From: Paenibacillus abyssi
GTDB lineage: Bacteria > Bacillota > Bacilli > Paenibacillales > Paenibacillaceae
Length of the DNA stretch: 64,000 bases
Direction: 5' to 3'
Assembly: GCF_014640295.1 (NCBI RefSeq)
Contig: NZ_BMGR01000009.1
Span: 124,001 to 188,000, forward strand
Both the position numbers and the translations under genes were made by a program. The stretch's first letter is position 1, and every line of letters begins with the position of its first letter. Below the pieces are notes generated by a model. It searched no databases, was not told the DNA's origin, and saw only the letters and a program-made list of their open reading frames with translations. Shown in pieces: positions 27,081 to 34,202 of the stretch.

Positions 27081-28052
27081 CTATCGTTGTTTTTCCAGAT
27101 CCTGATTGTAAGCCATTATAATCTGTTGAACGAGGGAATGACGTACGACATCGGACTCAGAGAAAGTGATAAAGCCTATTGCTTCAATGCCTTGCAAAAT
27201 TCTTGAGGCTTCAATTAAGCCGGAGTTTTTGCCTCGCGGCAAATCGATTTGCGTCACGTCTCCCGTGATCACCATCTTCGAACCAAATCCCAGCCTTGTC
27301 AAAAACATTTTCATCTGCTCCGGTGTGGTATTCTGGGCTTCATCCAGAATAATAAACGAATCATCAAGCGTTCGTCCACGCATGTATGCCAGCGGCGCGA
27401 CTTCAATTAATCCGCGCTCGAATGCCTTGGCTGACTGATCAGGTCCCATTACATCATGAAGCGCATCATACAGCGGACGTAAATAAGGATCAACTTTCTC
27501 CTGCAAATCCCCGGGCAGAAATCCCAGGCTTTCTCCAGCTTCCACTGCAGGGCGGGTCAGGACAATGCGTTTTACCGATCCTTCTTTAAGCGCTGCGATC
27601 GCCAGTACTACCGCCAAGTAGGTTTTGCCCGTTCCAGCCGGACCGATTCCGAACACAATATCCTTCTTGCGAATGGTCTTCACATAATGGCGCTGACCGA
27701 TCGTTTTGACACGAATCGGCTTTCCGCGGTACGTTGTCGTTATTTCGGCTTTGAACAGATCAAGCAGCTGTTCGGCCTGCATAGTCCGGGCTAAATCCAA
27801 AGCATAGGCGATATCACGCTCAGACGGTGAATAACCTCCGCGAACGAGCTGCAGCAGCACGGTGAACAATTGCTCAAGTGAATCGACTTCCTGCTGCGGT
27901 CCAGTCACCACAATCTCAGCATCCCTTGACAGGATGGACGATTCCGTCTGCTGTTCCACCAACTTCAAATACTTGTCCTGCGGGCCGAATACGGCCAATC
28001 CTTCCGCTGCGCTCAACAGCGGGATTTTTACGACTTTTGTCTTCTCTAGCAA
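27081..28052 (-). CDS. phoH: PhoH family ATPase
   Basis: A 323-residue cytoplasmic ATPase of the PhoH/YbeZ family, linked to ybeY in many genomes and likely involved in RNA metabolism. Walker A FGIGPAGTGKTYLAVVLA and Walker B DDSFIILDEAQNTTPEQM are clear; an N-terminal KH-like region covers about residues 1-80. The TTG at 28052 is chosen: AGGAG lies 9 bases upstream, inside the last codons of yqfD. It is in the yqfC-yqfD-phoH-pgpH-ybeY order. Confidence 0.95.
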   Translation of the reverse strand: MLEKTKVVKIPLLSAAEGLAVFGPQDKYLKLVEQQTESSILSRDAEIVVTGPQQEVDSLEQLFTVLLQLVRGGYSPSERDIAYALDLARTMQAEQLLDLFKAEITTTYRGKPIRVKTIGQRHYVKTIRKKDIVFGIGPAGTGKTYLAVVLAIAALKEGSVKRIVLTRPAVEAGESLGFLPGDLQEKVDPYLRPLYDALHDVMGPDQSAKAFERGLIEVAPLAYMRGRTLDDSFIILDEAQNTTPEQMKMFLTRLGFGSKMVITGDVTQIDLPRGKNSGLIEASRILQGIEAIGFITFSESDVVRHSLVQQIIMAYNQDLEKQR

Positions 28053-28056
28053 AGCC

Positions 28057-29253
28057 TCATTCTCCTTGCATTTGGACTAGGGGCATTTCCTCAATGATCG
28101 ATTGTTCGACTTCAAAAAACACTTTCATATAAACTTTACCATTCTCCGTCTTTTGATGCAAAATGTTTTGGTCGACAATCTTTGCGTCAGCCCCTTCTTT
28201 TGAGACAATATCGGCTTTGGCCTGCAGCAATCCAAGCGCTATCGCTTCCTCTTCAGACCGTGTTCGTGTATCTTCGCGCATCTCCATCAGCCGCTCTTTA
28301 ACTCTGCCTAATGGCAGGCTCCAGCCGCGCCAGGACAGCTGTTCTTGAATCTTCACGGATTCATATTTTTCAAAAGAAGGTTTTCCGTACCCGCTGATCT
28401 GCAGCGTACGGTCACCGATCAGAAGATGCCACCTTGTTTTGGAGCTGCCGGTATAGACCTTCGTTTTTTGCGCCAACGGGGAGGAAATGGCATATTCATG
28501 CCACACAAGTCCCTTTACTTGGCCCTTTGCAACTACAGTTTGGGTGTTCTCACCGGCGCCAATGGTTCCAGAGATGAGGATATCACCGCGTTTGACTTTT
28601 TTGTTCTTGCTGACGACCGGGCGCCCGGCCTCTGCCTTCACCTCGGTCACTACGGCATCAACAGAGGCAATGAGGTGACGCGGGCTGTATAAGGGCAGCG
28701 GCTCCGGCACTGTGTTCTCGACCACTTCGATAATAATTTTAGTCCCATGCTGCTGCACGCCAACCCAGGCGGCTCCAGGCAGCTTCCGAACAAGGTTTTT
28801 GGACAATACATCAGCATCATCTAGACGAAAGGACCACTGGAACGGGTAGATGCCCTCCTGCCTTGCCGCTAACAGCACCTGCTCTTCCGTCAGCTTCATA
28901 TTCCCTTTCACTTCAATATTCCAGACCAAGGAAGAGAGCAGATACATGCCCGCCATAAACAAGAAAAGACCGGCTGCAAAAAATTTGCGCCGCTCCAATC
29001 TATTCAACCAAAAAGGAAGCCCGCGTCTAGCAACGACATGCATTCGACAGCTTGTCCGCTTGAGAAAAGGACGAAGACGAAAAAAGTCGCCTACGGACAG
29101 TTCACACTCCAACTCGCCATTGCTTGTCCGGCGTATGGACCACAGCCTTATGCCGGTACCCGTCGCTTCATTGACAAGCATCTCCTGCTGATCGCCGCGA
29201 ATCCGCACCGTTACAACTCCCTTTATCGTTTGCAGCCATGAAACATTCACCAT
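28057..29253 (-). CDS. yqfD: Sporulation protein YqfD
   Basis: A 398-residue protein of the YqfD family, which is made in the mother cell and required for efficient sporulation in Bacillus. One membrane segment, FFAAGLFLFMAGMYLLSSLV, lies near residues 90-110; the large C-terminal part is probably extracytoplasmic with POTRA-like repeats (IEVKGNMKLTEEQVLLAARQ). AGGAGG is 5 bases before the ATG. It is 9 bases after yqfC and its stop overlaps the phoH ribosome binding site. Confidence 0.93.
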   Translation of the reverse strand: MVNVSWLQTIKGVVTVRIRGDQQEMLVNEATGTGIRLWSIRRTSNGELECELSVGDFFRLRPFLKRTSCRMHVVARRGLPFWLNRLERRKFFAAGLFLFMAGMYLLSSLVWNIEVKGNMKLTEEQVLLAARQEGIYPFQWSFRLDDADVLSKNLVRKLPGAAWVGVQQHGTKIIIEVVENTVPEPLPLYSPRHLIASVDAVVTEVKAEAGRPVVSKNKKVKRGDILISGTIGAGENTQTVVAKGQVKGLVWHEYAISSPLAQKTKVYTGSSKTRWHLLIGDRTLQISGYGKPSFEKYESVKIQEQLSWRGWSLPLGRVKERLMEMREDTRTRSEEEAIALGLLQAKADIVSKEGADAKIVDQNILHQKTENGKVYMKVFFEVEQSIIEEMPLVQMQGE

Positions 29254-29262
29254 TCGTCCCTC

Positions 29263-29541
29263 CTAATTCAAAATTTGAATTTGTATAATCTGGCCCTCTA
29301 TGAACACTTCCTCCGTCCATATCGCGCGGATCGCAAGCCCGTTTCCGGTTACCTCCAGCTCACCTTTGCTTAGAGCGAGCCTCAGCTTATCAGACGTGAA
29401 ATGAAGGACTCCCCGGTGGTTCTCAATATACAGCTGGCGGTCGCCGATCATCGTCATTCGGGGCAAGTCGAACACGACGTCCTGCGGCAGATCAAGGATT
29501 TCAGCGGTCAATTTTCGAATTTTACGGCTAATTCGGCGCAT
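29263..29541 (-). CDS. yqfC: Sporulation protein YqfC
   Basis: A 92-residue protein of the YqfC family, co-expressed with yqfD in sporulating Bacillus. LDLPQDVVFDLPRMTMIG and YIENHRGVLHFTSDKLRL are the family core, a small beta-rich domain. The ATG at 29541 has a GGAGGGGGG stretch upstream; an opening to 29589 continues but gives an unlikely N-terminus. A SigE-like promoter lies directly upstream. It is the first gene of the yqfC-yqfD unit, 9 bases before yqfD. Confidence 0.9.
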   Translation of the reverse strand: MRRISRKIRKLTAEILDLPQDVVFDLPRMTMIGDRQLYIENHRGVLHFTSDKLRLALSKGELEVTGNGLAIRAIWTEEVFIEGQIIQIQILN

Positions 29542-29571
29542 GCAGGTAAAGTCCCCCCTCCTGTACTTTAA

Positions 29572-29599
29572 AAAATATGCGGCTGACACACAAAATATG
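29572..29599 (-). promoter_or_regulatory. Candidate SigE-type promoter for yqfC-yqfD
   Basis: On the minus strand TCATATT (29594-29599 plus flank), a 14-base spacer and CATATTTT (29572-29579) resemble the mother-cell SigE consensus (ATATT, about 14 bases, CATAcaaT). The predicted start would be about 20 bases before the yqfC ribosome binding site. The -10 box is a partial match. Confidence 0.45.
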
Positions 29600-29682
29600 A
29601 GGATTAAGTCAGAAACGGCTATCAGGCTTTAACCGGTGTACCAGGGACTTTCACCCGCCGGCGCGCCTGCGCTGACATACGC

Positions 29683-29724
29683 AAAAAAAAGCTGCCCCAC
29701 AGGTCATTAGACCTTATGGGGCAG
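29683..29724 (-). terminator. Terminator after the nfeD-floA-hypothetical operon
   Basis: GCTGCCCCATAAGGTCT pairs with AGACC-TGTGGGGCAGC around AAT, followed by TTTTTTTT on the minus strand. It separates the ECF-driven operon from yqfC. Confidence 0.9.
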
Positions 29725-29757
29725 CCCATTTCTATACAATATATCGTTACTGCTTAG

Positions 29758-30237
29758 TTAGCGTACATTGCGCCGCTTAGCGCGAGGCGGACCCAAAATC
29801 TCAGCCCACAGCACGGCCTTACGCAGTTCTTCCCTGCCCGGATTCCGCTGCCCTGGTTCAGCCAGCGACGATGTATTATTCACCATCGCCTTGTCCGTCC
29901 GTGTTCGCTCTAACCGGACGTTCGGTCGCGGTTCAACGGTATACTCCTTGCTTGAAACGGATGGCTGCGTATAAGGGATCGGATAGCTGATGGTCGGCTG
30001 CGGATCTGCAGCCGGGGGCACAGGTTCTCTCTGCTGATACATAGGCTGGCTTGGGCGCTCCTGCTCCACCCGCCGTGGCCCGGCAGGCTGCGCAGGAGCT
30101 TGCCCTTGCCTTCCATCACCGCCGAAATCCGGCATCCGGTTCCCTTTTTTGTTCTTGCCGAACAGAGATAACAGAAAACCAGCGACGATCACGACGTAAA
30201 GCAAGTTACTCATTATAAACTCAATTAACCTATCCAA
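29758..30237 (-). CDS. Hypothetical membrane-anchored proline-rich protein downstream of floA
   Basis: A 159-residue protein with one N-terminal membrane helix (LLYVVIVAGFLLSLF, residues about 12-26), then a basic stretch, a ~70-residue linker rich in Pro, Gln and Arg, and a short C-terminal module ELRKAVLWAEILGPPRAKRR. The TTG at 30237 has GGAGG 7 bases upstream. It is the last gene of the nfeD-floA operon, taking the place that yqfB has in B. subtilis. I do not recognise the family; co-location with a flotillin suggests, but does not show, a role at membrane microdomains. Confidence 0.75.
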   Translation of the reverse strand: MDRLIEFIMSNLLYVVIVAGFLLSLFGKNKKGNRMPDFGGDGRQGQAPAQPAGPRRVEQERPSQPMYQQREPVPPAADPQPTISYPIPYTQPSVSSKEYTVEPRPNVRLERTRTDKAMVNNTSSLAEPGQRNPGREELRKAVLWAEILGPPRAKRRNVR

Positions 30238-30288
30238 GCGATCACCTCCCGATACTAAGCGGCATTAGAGCAATCTGTTCCCCGTATG

Positions 30289-31284
30289 TTAACGGGTCTC
30301 ATTATCGCTATTCGGTCCCTCTGCCGGTTTGCCGCCGATGGTACCGCGCATATGAGTATCGGCTTCGATGTTCTTCATGTTCAGATAATCCATTACGCCC
30401 AGCTTTCCGCTTTTGAGCGCATCCGCCATGGCAAGCGGCACTTGAGATTCCGACTCTACGACTCGCGCTCTCATCTCTACAACGCGCGCTTTCATCTCTT
30501 GTTCCTGAGCGACGGCCATCGCGCGGCGTTCTTCCGCTTTTGCCTGGGCGATTTGCTTGTCAGCTTCCGCTTGTTCAGTTTGCAAGTATGCACCGATGTT
30601 TTTGCCTACATCGACATCCGCGATATCAATGGATAGAATTTCAAAGGCAGTTCCCGCATCAAGCCCTTTACCCAATACGGTACGAGAGATTAGATCCGGA
30701 TTTTCAAGCACGTCTTTGTGAGAATTAGCCGAACCGTTGGTACTGACAATACCTTCGCCGACACGGGCGATAATTGTTTCTTCACCGGCACCACCGACGA
30801 GCCGGTCGATATTGGCACGCACGGTAACACGCGCTCTAACTTTTACTTCAATCCCGTCTTTAGCAACGGCTGAAACGACAGGCGTCTCAATCACCTTCGG
30901 ATTGACACTCATCTGCACGGCTTGCAGAACGTCACGGCCAGCAAGATCGATCGCAGCCGCGCGGGCGAATTCAAGCTCGATATTGGCGCGCTGCGCTGCG
31001 ATCAACGCATTGACAACGCGGTCAACATTACCGCCGGCCAGGAAATGGCTCTCTAATTGATTAATCGTTAATCCAAGCCCTGCTTTTGTTGCCTTGATCA
31101 ACGGATTGACGATTCTAGAAGGTACAACACGGCGAAGGCGCATAGCAACAAGTGTAATAATTCCGATTCGGACACCCGAAGCCAGCGCGGAAATCCAGAG
31201 CATCACCGGGAAAAAATTCAAGAACACGACGAGTGCAACAAAAACAATGACACCAACAACCAAATACGTAATCAACGGATCCAT
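30289..31284 (-). CDS. floA: Flotillin-like protein FloA
   Basis: A 331-residue SPFH/flotillin protein that organises functional membrane microdomains in Bacillus. An N-terminal hydrophobic hairpin ([20 protein letters not shown]) anchors it, an SPFH domain follows ([20 protein letters not shown]), and the C-terminal half is a coiled coil rich in Ala, Glu and Lys ([18 protein letters not shown]). GGAGGGG precedes the ATG. It lies 37 bases after nfeD, the conserved yqeZ-yqfA pair, under the ECF-type promoter upstream of nfeD. Confidence 0.95.
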   Translation of the reverse strand: MDPLITYLVVGVIVFVALVVFLNFFPVMLWISALASGVRIGIITLVAMRLRRVVPSRIVNPLIKATKAGLGLTINQLESHFLAGGNVDRVVNALIAAQRANIELEFARAAAIDLAGRDVLQAVQMSVNPKVIETPVVSAVAKDGIEVKVRARVTVRANIDRLVGGAGEETIIARVGEGIVSTNGSANSHKDVLENPDLISRTVLGKGLDAGTAFEILSIDIADVDVGKNIGAYLQTEQAEADKQIAQAKAEERRAMAVAQEQEMKARVVEMRARVVESESQVPLAMADALKSGKLGVMDYLNMKNIEADTHMRGTIGGKPAEGPNSDNETR

Positions 31285-31321
31285 ATTCGTATAACCCCTC
31301 CAATAGTGTGAATTAGTGTAC

Positions 31322-32704
31322 TTACTCTACTTCTCTTACAACTACCCGGGTTCCTTCCACCTTTATCACTTTGACTTGCTTCCCGTTTCCGACAAACTCA
31401 CCTGATGTGACCACATCCACCCGTTCATCTCCGATTTCTATTGTCCCTGACGGACGAAGCGGTGTCAATGTAATCCCTAACTTGCCAAGCAACATTTCCT
31501 TTGACGCTGCAGGCACATATCCTTCTTCATTTGTGAGGCGGTCGCTTAGAATGAACTTGTTCCAGACGCCTCTTTTCTTGAAGATCACAGTAAAAATAAT
31601 GACAATGACCGCAGCGATAACAAAAGCGATTAGTAGTGAAGTCAATGCATCACTAGTATCATAAGCCGCCATAACAACCCCCGAAACTAAGGATGTAATG
31701 CCTAGGATGCCCAATATGCCGAAGCTCGGTACAAACAGTTCGATGACGAGCAGAGCGATACCGACCACAAACAATACTACAGATTCCATACCGGCAAAAC
31801 CGGCAATGTAATGACCGAAGAAATACAGGCCAAACGATACAATGCCCAGAATTCCCGGTAACCCAAAGCCTGGCACGATCAGTTCGATTGCAACGCCGGC
31901 AATCCCGATAATGAGCAATAAGGTCATAATAACCGGTGAAGTCACCCATCTGGCGATTTGTTCCGCCGGACTTGGTTTTAATTCAATGACAGTTCGTTGA
32001 TCCAGGCCCAGCCACATGAGCGTTTCATCAACCGAATCAGCCAAATGTTCGGCATACCCCGCTTTAAGCGCGTCTTGCGCGGACAGCGTCAAAATTTCTC
32101 CCTTTTCTTTTGTTACATTCAAGCTTTCAATCTCCACAACAGCATCGGGATTAACCATTGCGATTGCGATTGAACCGTCGCGCCCGTTCATTTCCGCTGC
32201 TGTCGACATTTTTTGGGACCAATAAGAAATGGTCTTCGGGTTATCGATCAGCGTTCCGGCCGCATCCACCACTGCAGCTGAACCAATGCTGCCGGCCGGA
32301 TTCATCACAATCTGCTTTGCATTTAGAGCAATATAGGCACCGGCCGATATCGCATTGTTCTGCACATAAGCAACGGTAGGCACGCTGCTGCTGCGGATCA
32401 GATTTCCAATCTCATCGGCGCTGTCGACCCGGCCGCCCAACGTATTGATAACCAGAATGACGCGTTCCGCCTGCGCTTCCTCAGCTTCCTTATAACTGCG
32501 CTCCAAGAACGCTTGCAAACCCGATTCAATGGTTTGCTCCACAGGGATGACATATACGGCCGGCCCGTTTGCCGCTGGAGACGAAGTTGATTCAGAAGCT
32601 GCGGCAGCCGTCAATGGGACAACCAGGGCTGCGGCCATCATGACCGCCAGCATCAGCATTAGCGGAACGCGGGTGAGCCAATATTTCATTCTTATCGAGG
32701 GCAA
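31322..32704 (-). CDS. NfeD family membrane-bound serine protease (YqeZ-like, long form)
   Basis: A 460-residue long-form NfeD protein. A signal peptide (residues about 8-37) precedes a ClpP/SppA-like extracytoplasmic protease domain with [14 protein letters not shown], the nucleophile Ser in [12 protein letters not shown] and a candidate Lys in YWSQKMS. Four or five membrane helices follow (about 240-370), then a C-terminal OB-fold NfeD domain (about 385-460). The TTG at 32704 has AGGAGG 8 bases upstream. NfeD proteins work with flotillins, and the adjacent floA fits. A SigW-type promoter lies 35 bases before the start. Confidence 0.93.
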   Translation of the reverse strand: MPSIRMKYWLTRVPLMLMLAVMMAAALVVPLTAAAASESTSSPAANGPAVYVIPVEQTIESGLQAFLERSYKEAEEAQAERVILVINTLGGRVDSADEIGNLIRSSSVPTVAYVQNNAISAGAYIALNAKQIVMNPAGSIGSAAVVDAAGTLIDNPKTISYWSQKMSTAAEMNGRDGSIAIAMVNPDAVVEIESLNVTKEKGEILTLSAQDALKAGYAEHLADSVDETLMWLGLDQRTVIELKPSPAEQIARWVTSPVIMTLLLIIGIAGVAIELIVPGFGLPGILGIVSFGLYFFGHYIAGFAGMESVVLFVVGIALLVIELFVPSFGILGILGITSLVSGVVMAAYDTSDALTSLLIAFVIAAVIVIIFTVIFKKRGVWNKFILSDRLTNEEGYVPAASKEMLLGKLGITLTPLRPSGTIEIGDERVDVVTSGEFVGNGKQVKVIKVEGTRVVVREVE

Positions 32705-32738
32705 GTCAGGTTCCTCCTTTTTGATTAGTATTCTCTAA

Positions 32739-32765
32739 TACGTGTTTAAGCTCACATTCGTTTCA
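32739..32765 (-). promoter_or_regulatory. ECF (SigW-like) promoter of the nfeD-floA operon
   Basis: The minus strand reads TGAAAC (32760-32765), a 17-base spacer and CGTA (32739-32742) followed by TTAG. This matches the SigW consensus TGAAAC-N16/17-CGTA. In B. subtilis the equivalent yqeZ-yqfA operon is known to be SigW-controlled. Confidence 0.75.
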
Positions 32766-32845
32766 TAATTGCTATTAGGAGGACATAAGCGTATACATTA
32801 AATCCCCTGTTTCATAGCATGCTGAAAAATGTTACTTTTGTGTAT

Positions 32846-32880
32846 AAAAAAGAACATCCCCGTTATTCGGGGATGTTCTT
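32846..32880 (-). terminator. Terminator after yqeY
   Basis: A perfect 12-bp stem (AAGAACATCCCC and complement) with a 7-base loop and a TTTTTT tail lies 8 bases after the yqeY stop codon. Confidence 0.9.
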
Positions 32881-32888
32881 GGCATGAT

Positions 32889-33332
32889 CTATTGCAGAAA
32901 TTGCTGAACAAGCTGATTTACTAGTTTACCGTCTGCGCGGCCTTTTACCTTCGGCATCAAGGCGCTCATGACTTTTCCCATCTCGGCTTTGGAAGAAGCA
33001 CCGGATTCCTGGATGGTCTGCTGTACAATCACTTTGATCTCTTCTTCAGTTAGCTGTTGGGGCAGGTAAACACTAATAATATCTATTTCTGCGGCGACGT
33101 TAGTCGCTAAATCTTCACGGCCGGCTTTTTCAAATTCTTGGAGGGAATCTTTACGCTGCTTGATTTCACGACTCAGGATTTCAAGCACTTCATTATCGTC
33201 CAGGGGTCTCTTCAAATCAATTTCTTGATTTTTTATCGCCGCCCGGACCATTCGAATCGTGGACAGTTTGAACTTGTCCTGACTCTTCATTGCTTGTTTC
33301 ATATCGTCGTTTAATCGTTCGCTCAGGTTCAT
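32889..33332 (-). CDS. yqeY: GatB/YqeY domain-containing protein
   Basis: A 147-residue soluble helical protein of the YqeY family, which resembles the C-terminal tRNA-binding domain of Gat[19 protein letters not shown] at the start and [20 protein letters not shown] at the end are family signatures. The exact role is unknown. It is 15 bases after rpsU, the conserved rpsU-yqeY pair, and shares the rpsU promoter. A strong terminator ends the transcript. Confidence 0.95.
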   Translation of the reverse strand: MNLSERLNDDMKQAMKSQDKFKLSTIRMVRAAIKNQEIDLKRPLDDNEVLEILSREIKQRKDSLQEFEKAGREDLATNVAAEIDIISVYLPQQLTEEEIKVIVQQTIQESGASSKAEMGKVMSALMPKVKGRADGKLVNQLVQQFLQ

Positions 33333-33347
33333 TATGGAAGGATCCTC

Positions 33348-33521
33348 CTAAAACTTTCTTTTACGCGCAGCCTCGGACTTTTTCTTACGCTTGACGCTTG
33401 GCTTTTCGTAGTGCTTGCGTTTTTTGACCTCGGCCAAAACACCGTCCTTCGCGATGGAGCGTTTGAAGCGACGAAGTGCAGCATCAATTGTCTCATTTTT
33501 GCGAACTTTCGTTTCAGACAC
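33348..33521 (-). CDS. rpsU: 30S ribosomal protein S21
   Basis: A 57-residue basic ribosomal protein. [20 protein letters not shown] at the start and [20 protein letters not shown] at the end are nearly invariant in Firmicutes. The GTG at 33521 (GGAGGG 7-8 bases upstream) gives the exact family start; the longer frame to 33575 would add residues with no family match. A consensus sigma-A promoter lies 60-90 bases upstream. Confidence 0.97.
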   Translation of the reverse strand: MSETKVRKNETIDAALRRFKRSIAKDGVLAEVKKRKHYEKPSVKRKKKSEAARKRKF

Positions 33522-33580
33522 CAGTTTTCCCTCCCTCCAAAACAGACCGTCCAGAACAACAACACGGTTTATCACACTTC

Positions 33581-33610
33581 ATTATAGATGATAATGAAAG
33601 GTAGTGTCAA
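33581..33610 (-). promoter_or_regulatory. Sigma-A promoter of rpsU-yqeY
   Basis: The minus strand has TTGACA (33605-33610), an 18-base spacer and TATAAT (33581-33586). The -35 box overlaps the last codon and stop of the upstream HIT gene. Confidence 0.88.
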
Positions 33611-33960
33611 CTCGCTTCGTTGCCAAGCAGTGAACCAAGTTTTTTACCGCCCAGCAAGTGCAAGTGAAGATGATAAACCACCTGTCCGCCTTCGGCATTG
33701 CAATTGTTAATCAAGCGGTAGCCTGACTCAGCAACTCCCATCTCTTTGGCGATTTGCCGCGCCGCGGAGAAAATCTCCGCGATTAACTCGCCATCCTCCT
33801 CGCCTACATCATTCATCGTAGGAATATGTTTTTTTGGAATAATTAATACATGTACCGGAGCCGCAGGTTGGATGTCGTGAAATGCGATCACTTTGTCGTT
33901 CTCAAACACTTTGTTGGAAGGAATCGTTCCTTCGATAATTTTGCAAAAAATACAATCCAT
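33607..33960 (-). CDS. HIT family (HinT-like) protein
   Basis: A 117-residue member of the histidine triad branch that hydrolyses nucleoside phosphoramidates or related nucleotides. CIFCKIIEGTIPSNKVFEND begins the family core, and the triad VVYHLHLHLLGGKKLG lies near residue 100. AAGGGGG precedes the ATG at 33960; the frame extends to 33990 without a better start. It has its own promoter and is divergent from the TetR-flavoenzyme gene. The physiological substrate is not known. Confidence 0.94.
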   Translation of the reverse strand: MDCIFCKIIEGTIPSNKVFENDKVIAFHDIQPAAPVHVLIIPKKHIPTMNDVGEEDGELIAEIFSAARQIAKEMGVAESGYRLINNCNAEGGQVVYHLHLHLLGGKKLGSLLGNEAS

Positions 33961-33998
33961 TCGGATCTGCCCCCTTAAATCTTTCATCATTATGTATC

Positions 33999-34027
33999 AT
34001 CATACCAAAAACATAAAGCTCGTCCAA
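33999..34027 (-). promoter_or_regulatory. Sigma-A promoter of the HIT gene
   Basis: The minus strand carries TTGGAC (34022-34027), a 17-base spacer and TATGAT (33999-34004), about 40 bases before the start codon. Confidence 0.72.
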
Positions 34028-34108
34028 TACGCCAGGATTCTTAAATTCTTGAAAAAACAACGCGAAACACATCGTAAATCATCTACAACTCCGATTCATC
34101 TCAAATTG

Positions 34109-34127
34109 ATTAGACTATCAGTCTAAT
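34109..34127. promoter_or_regulatory. Palindromic operator candidate upstream of the TetR fusion
   Basis: ATTAGACT-ATC-AGTCTAAT is a perfect 8+8 palindrome in the divergent region between the HIT gene and the TetR-flavoenzyme gene, 76 bases before the latter. Its length and symmetry fit a TetR-family operator. A TATAAT at about 34161 is a possible -10 box for the plus-strand gene. Confidence 0.6.
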
Positions 34128-34202
34128 TTGGCATGGATTCATTGCTCATAACGAATTATAATATATAACATAAGAATTATTTATGAGAGGAGCGGCTGCC
34201 GG

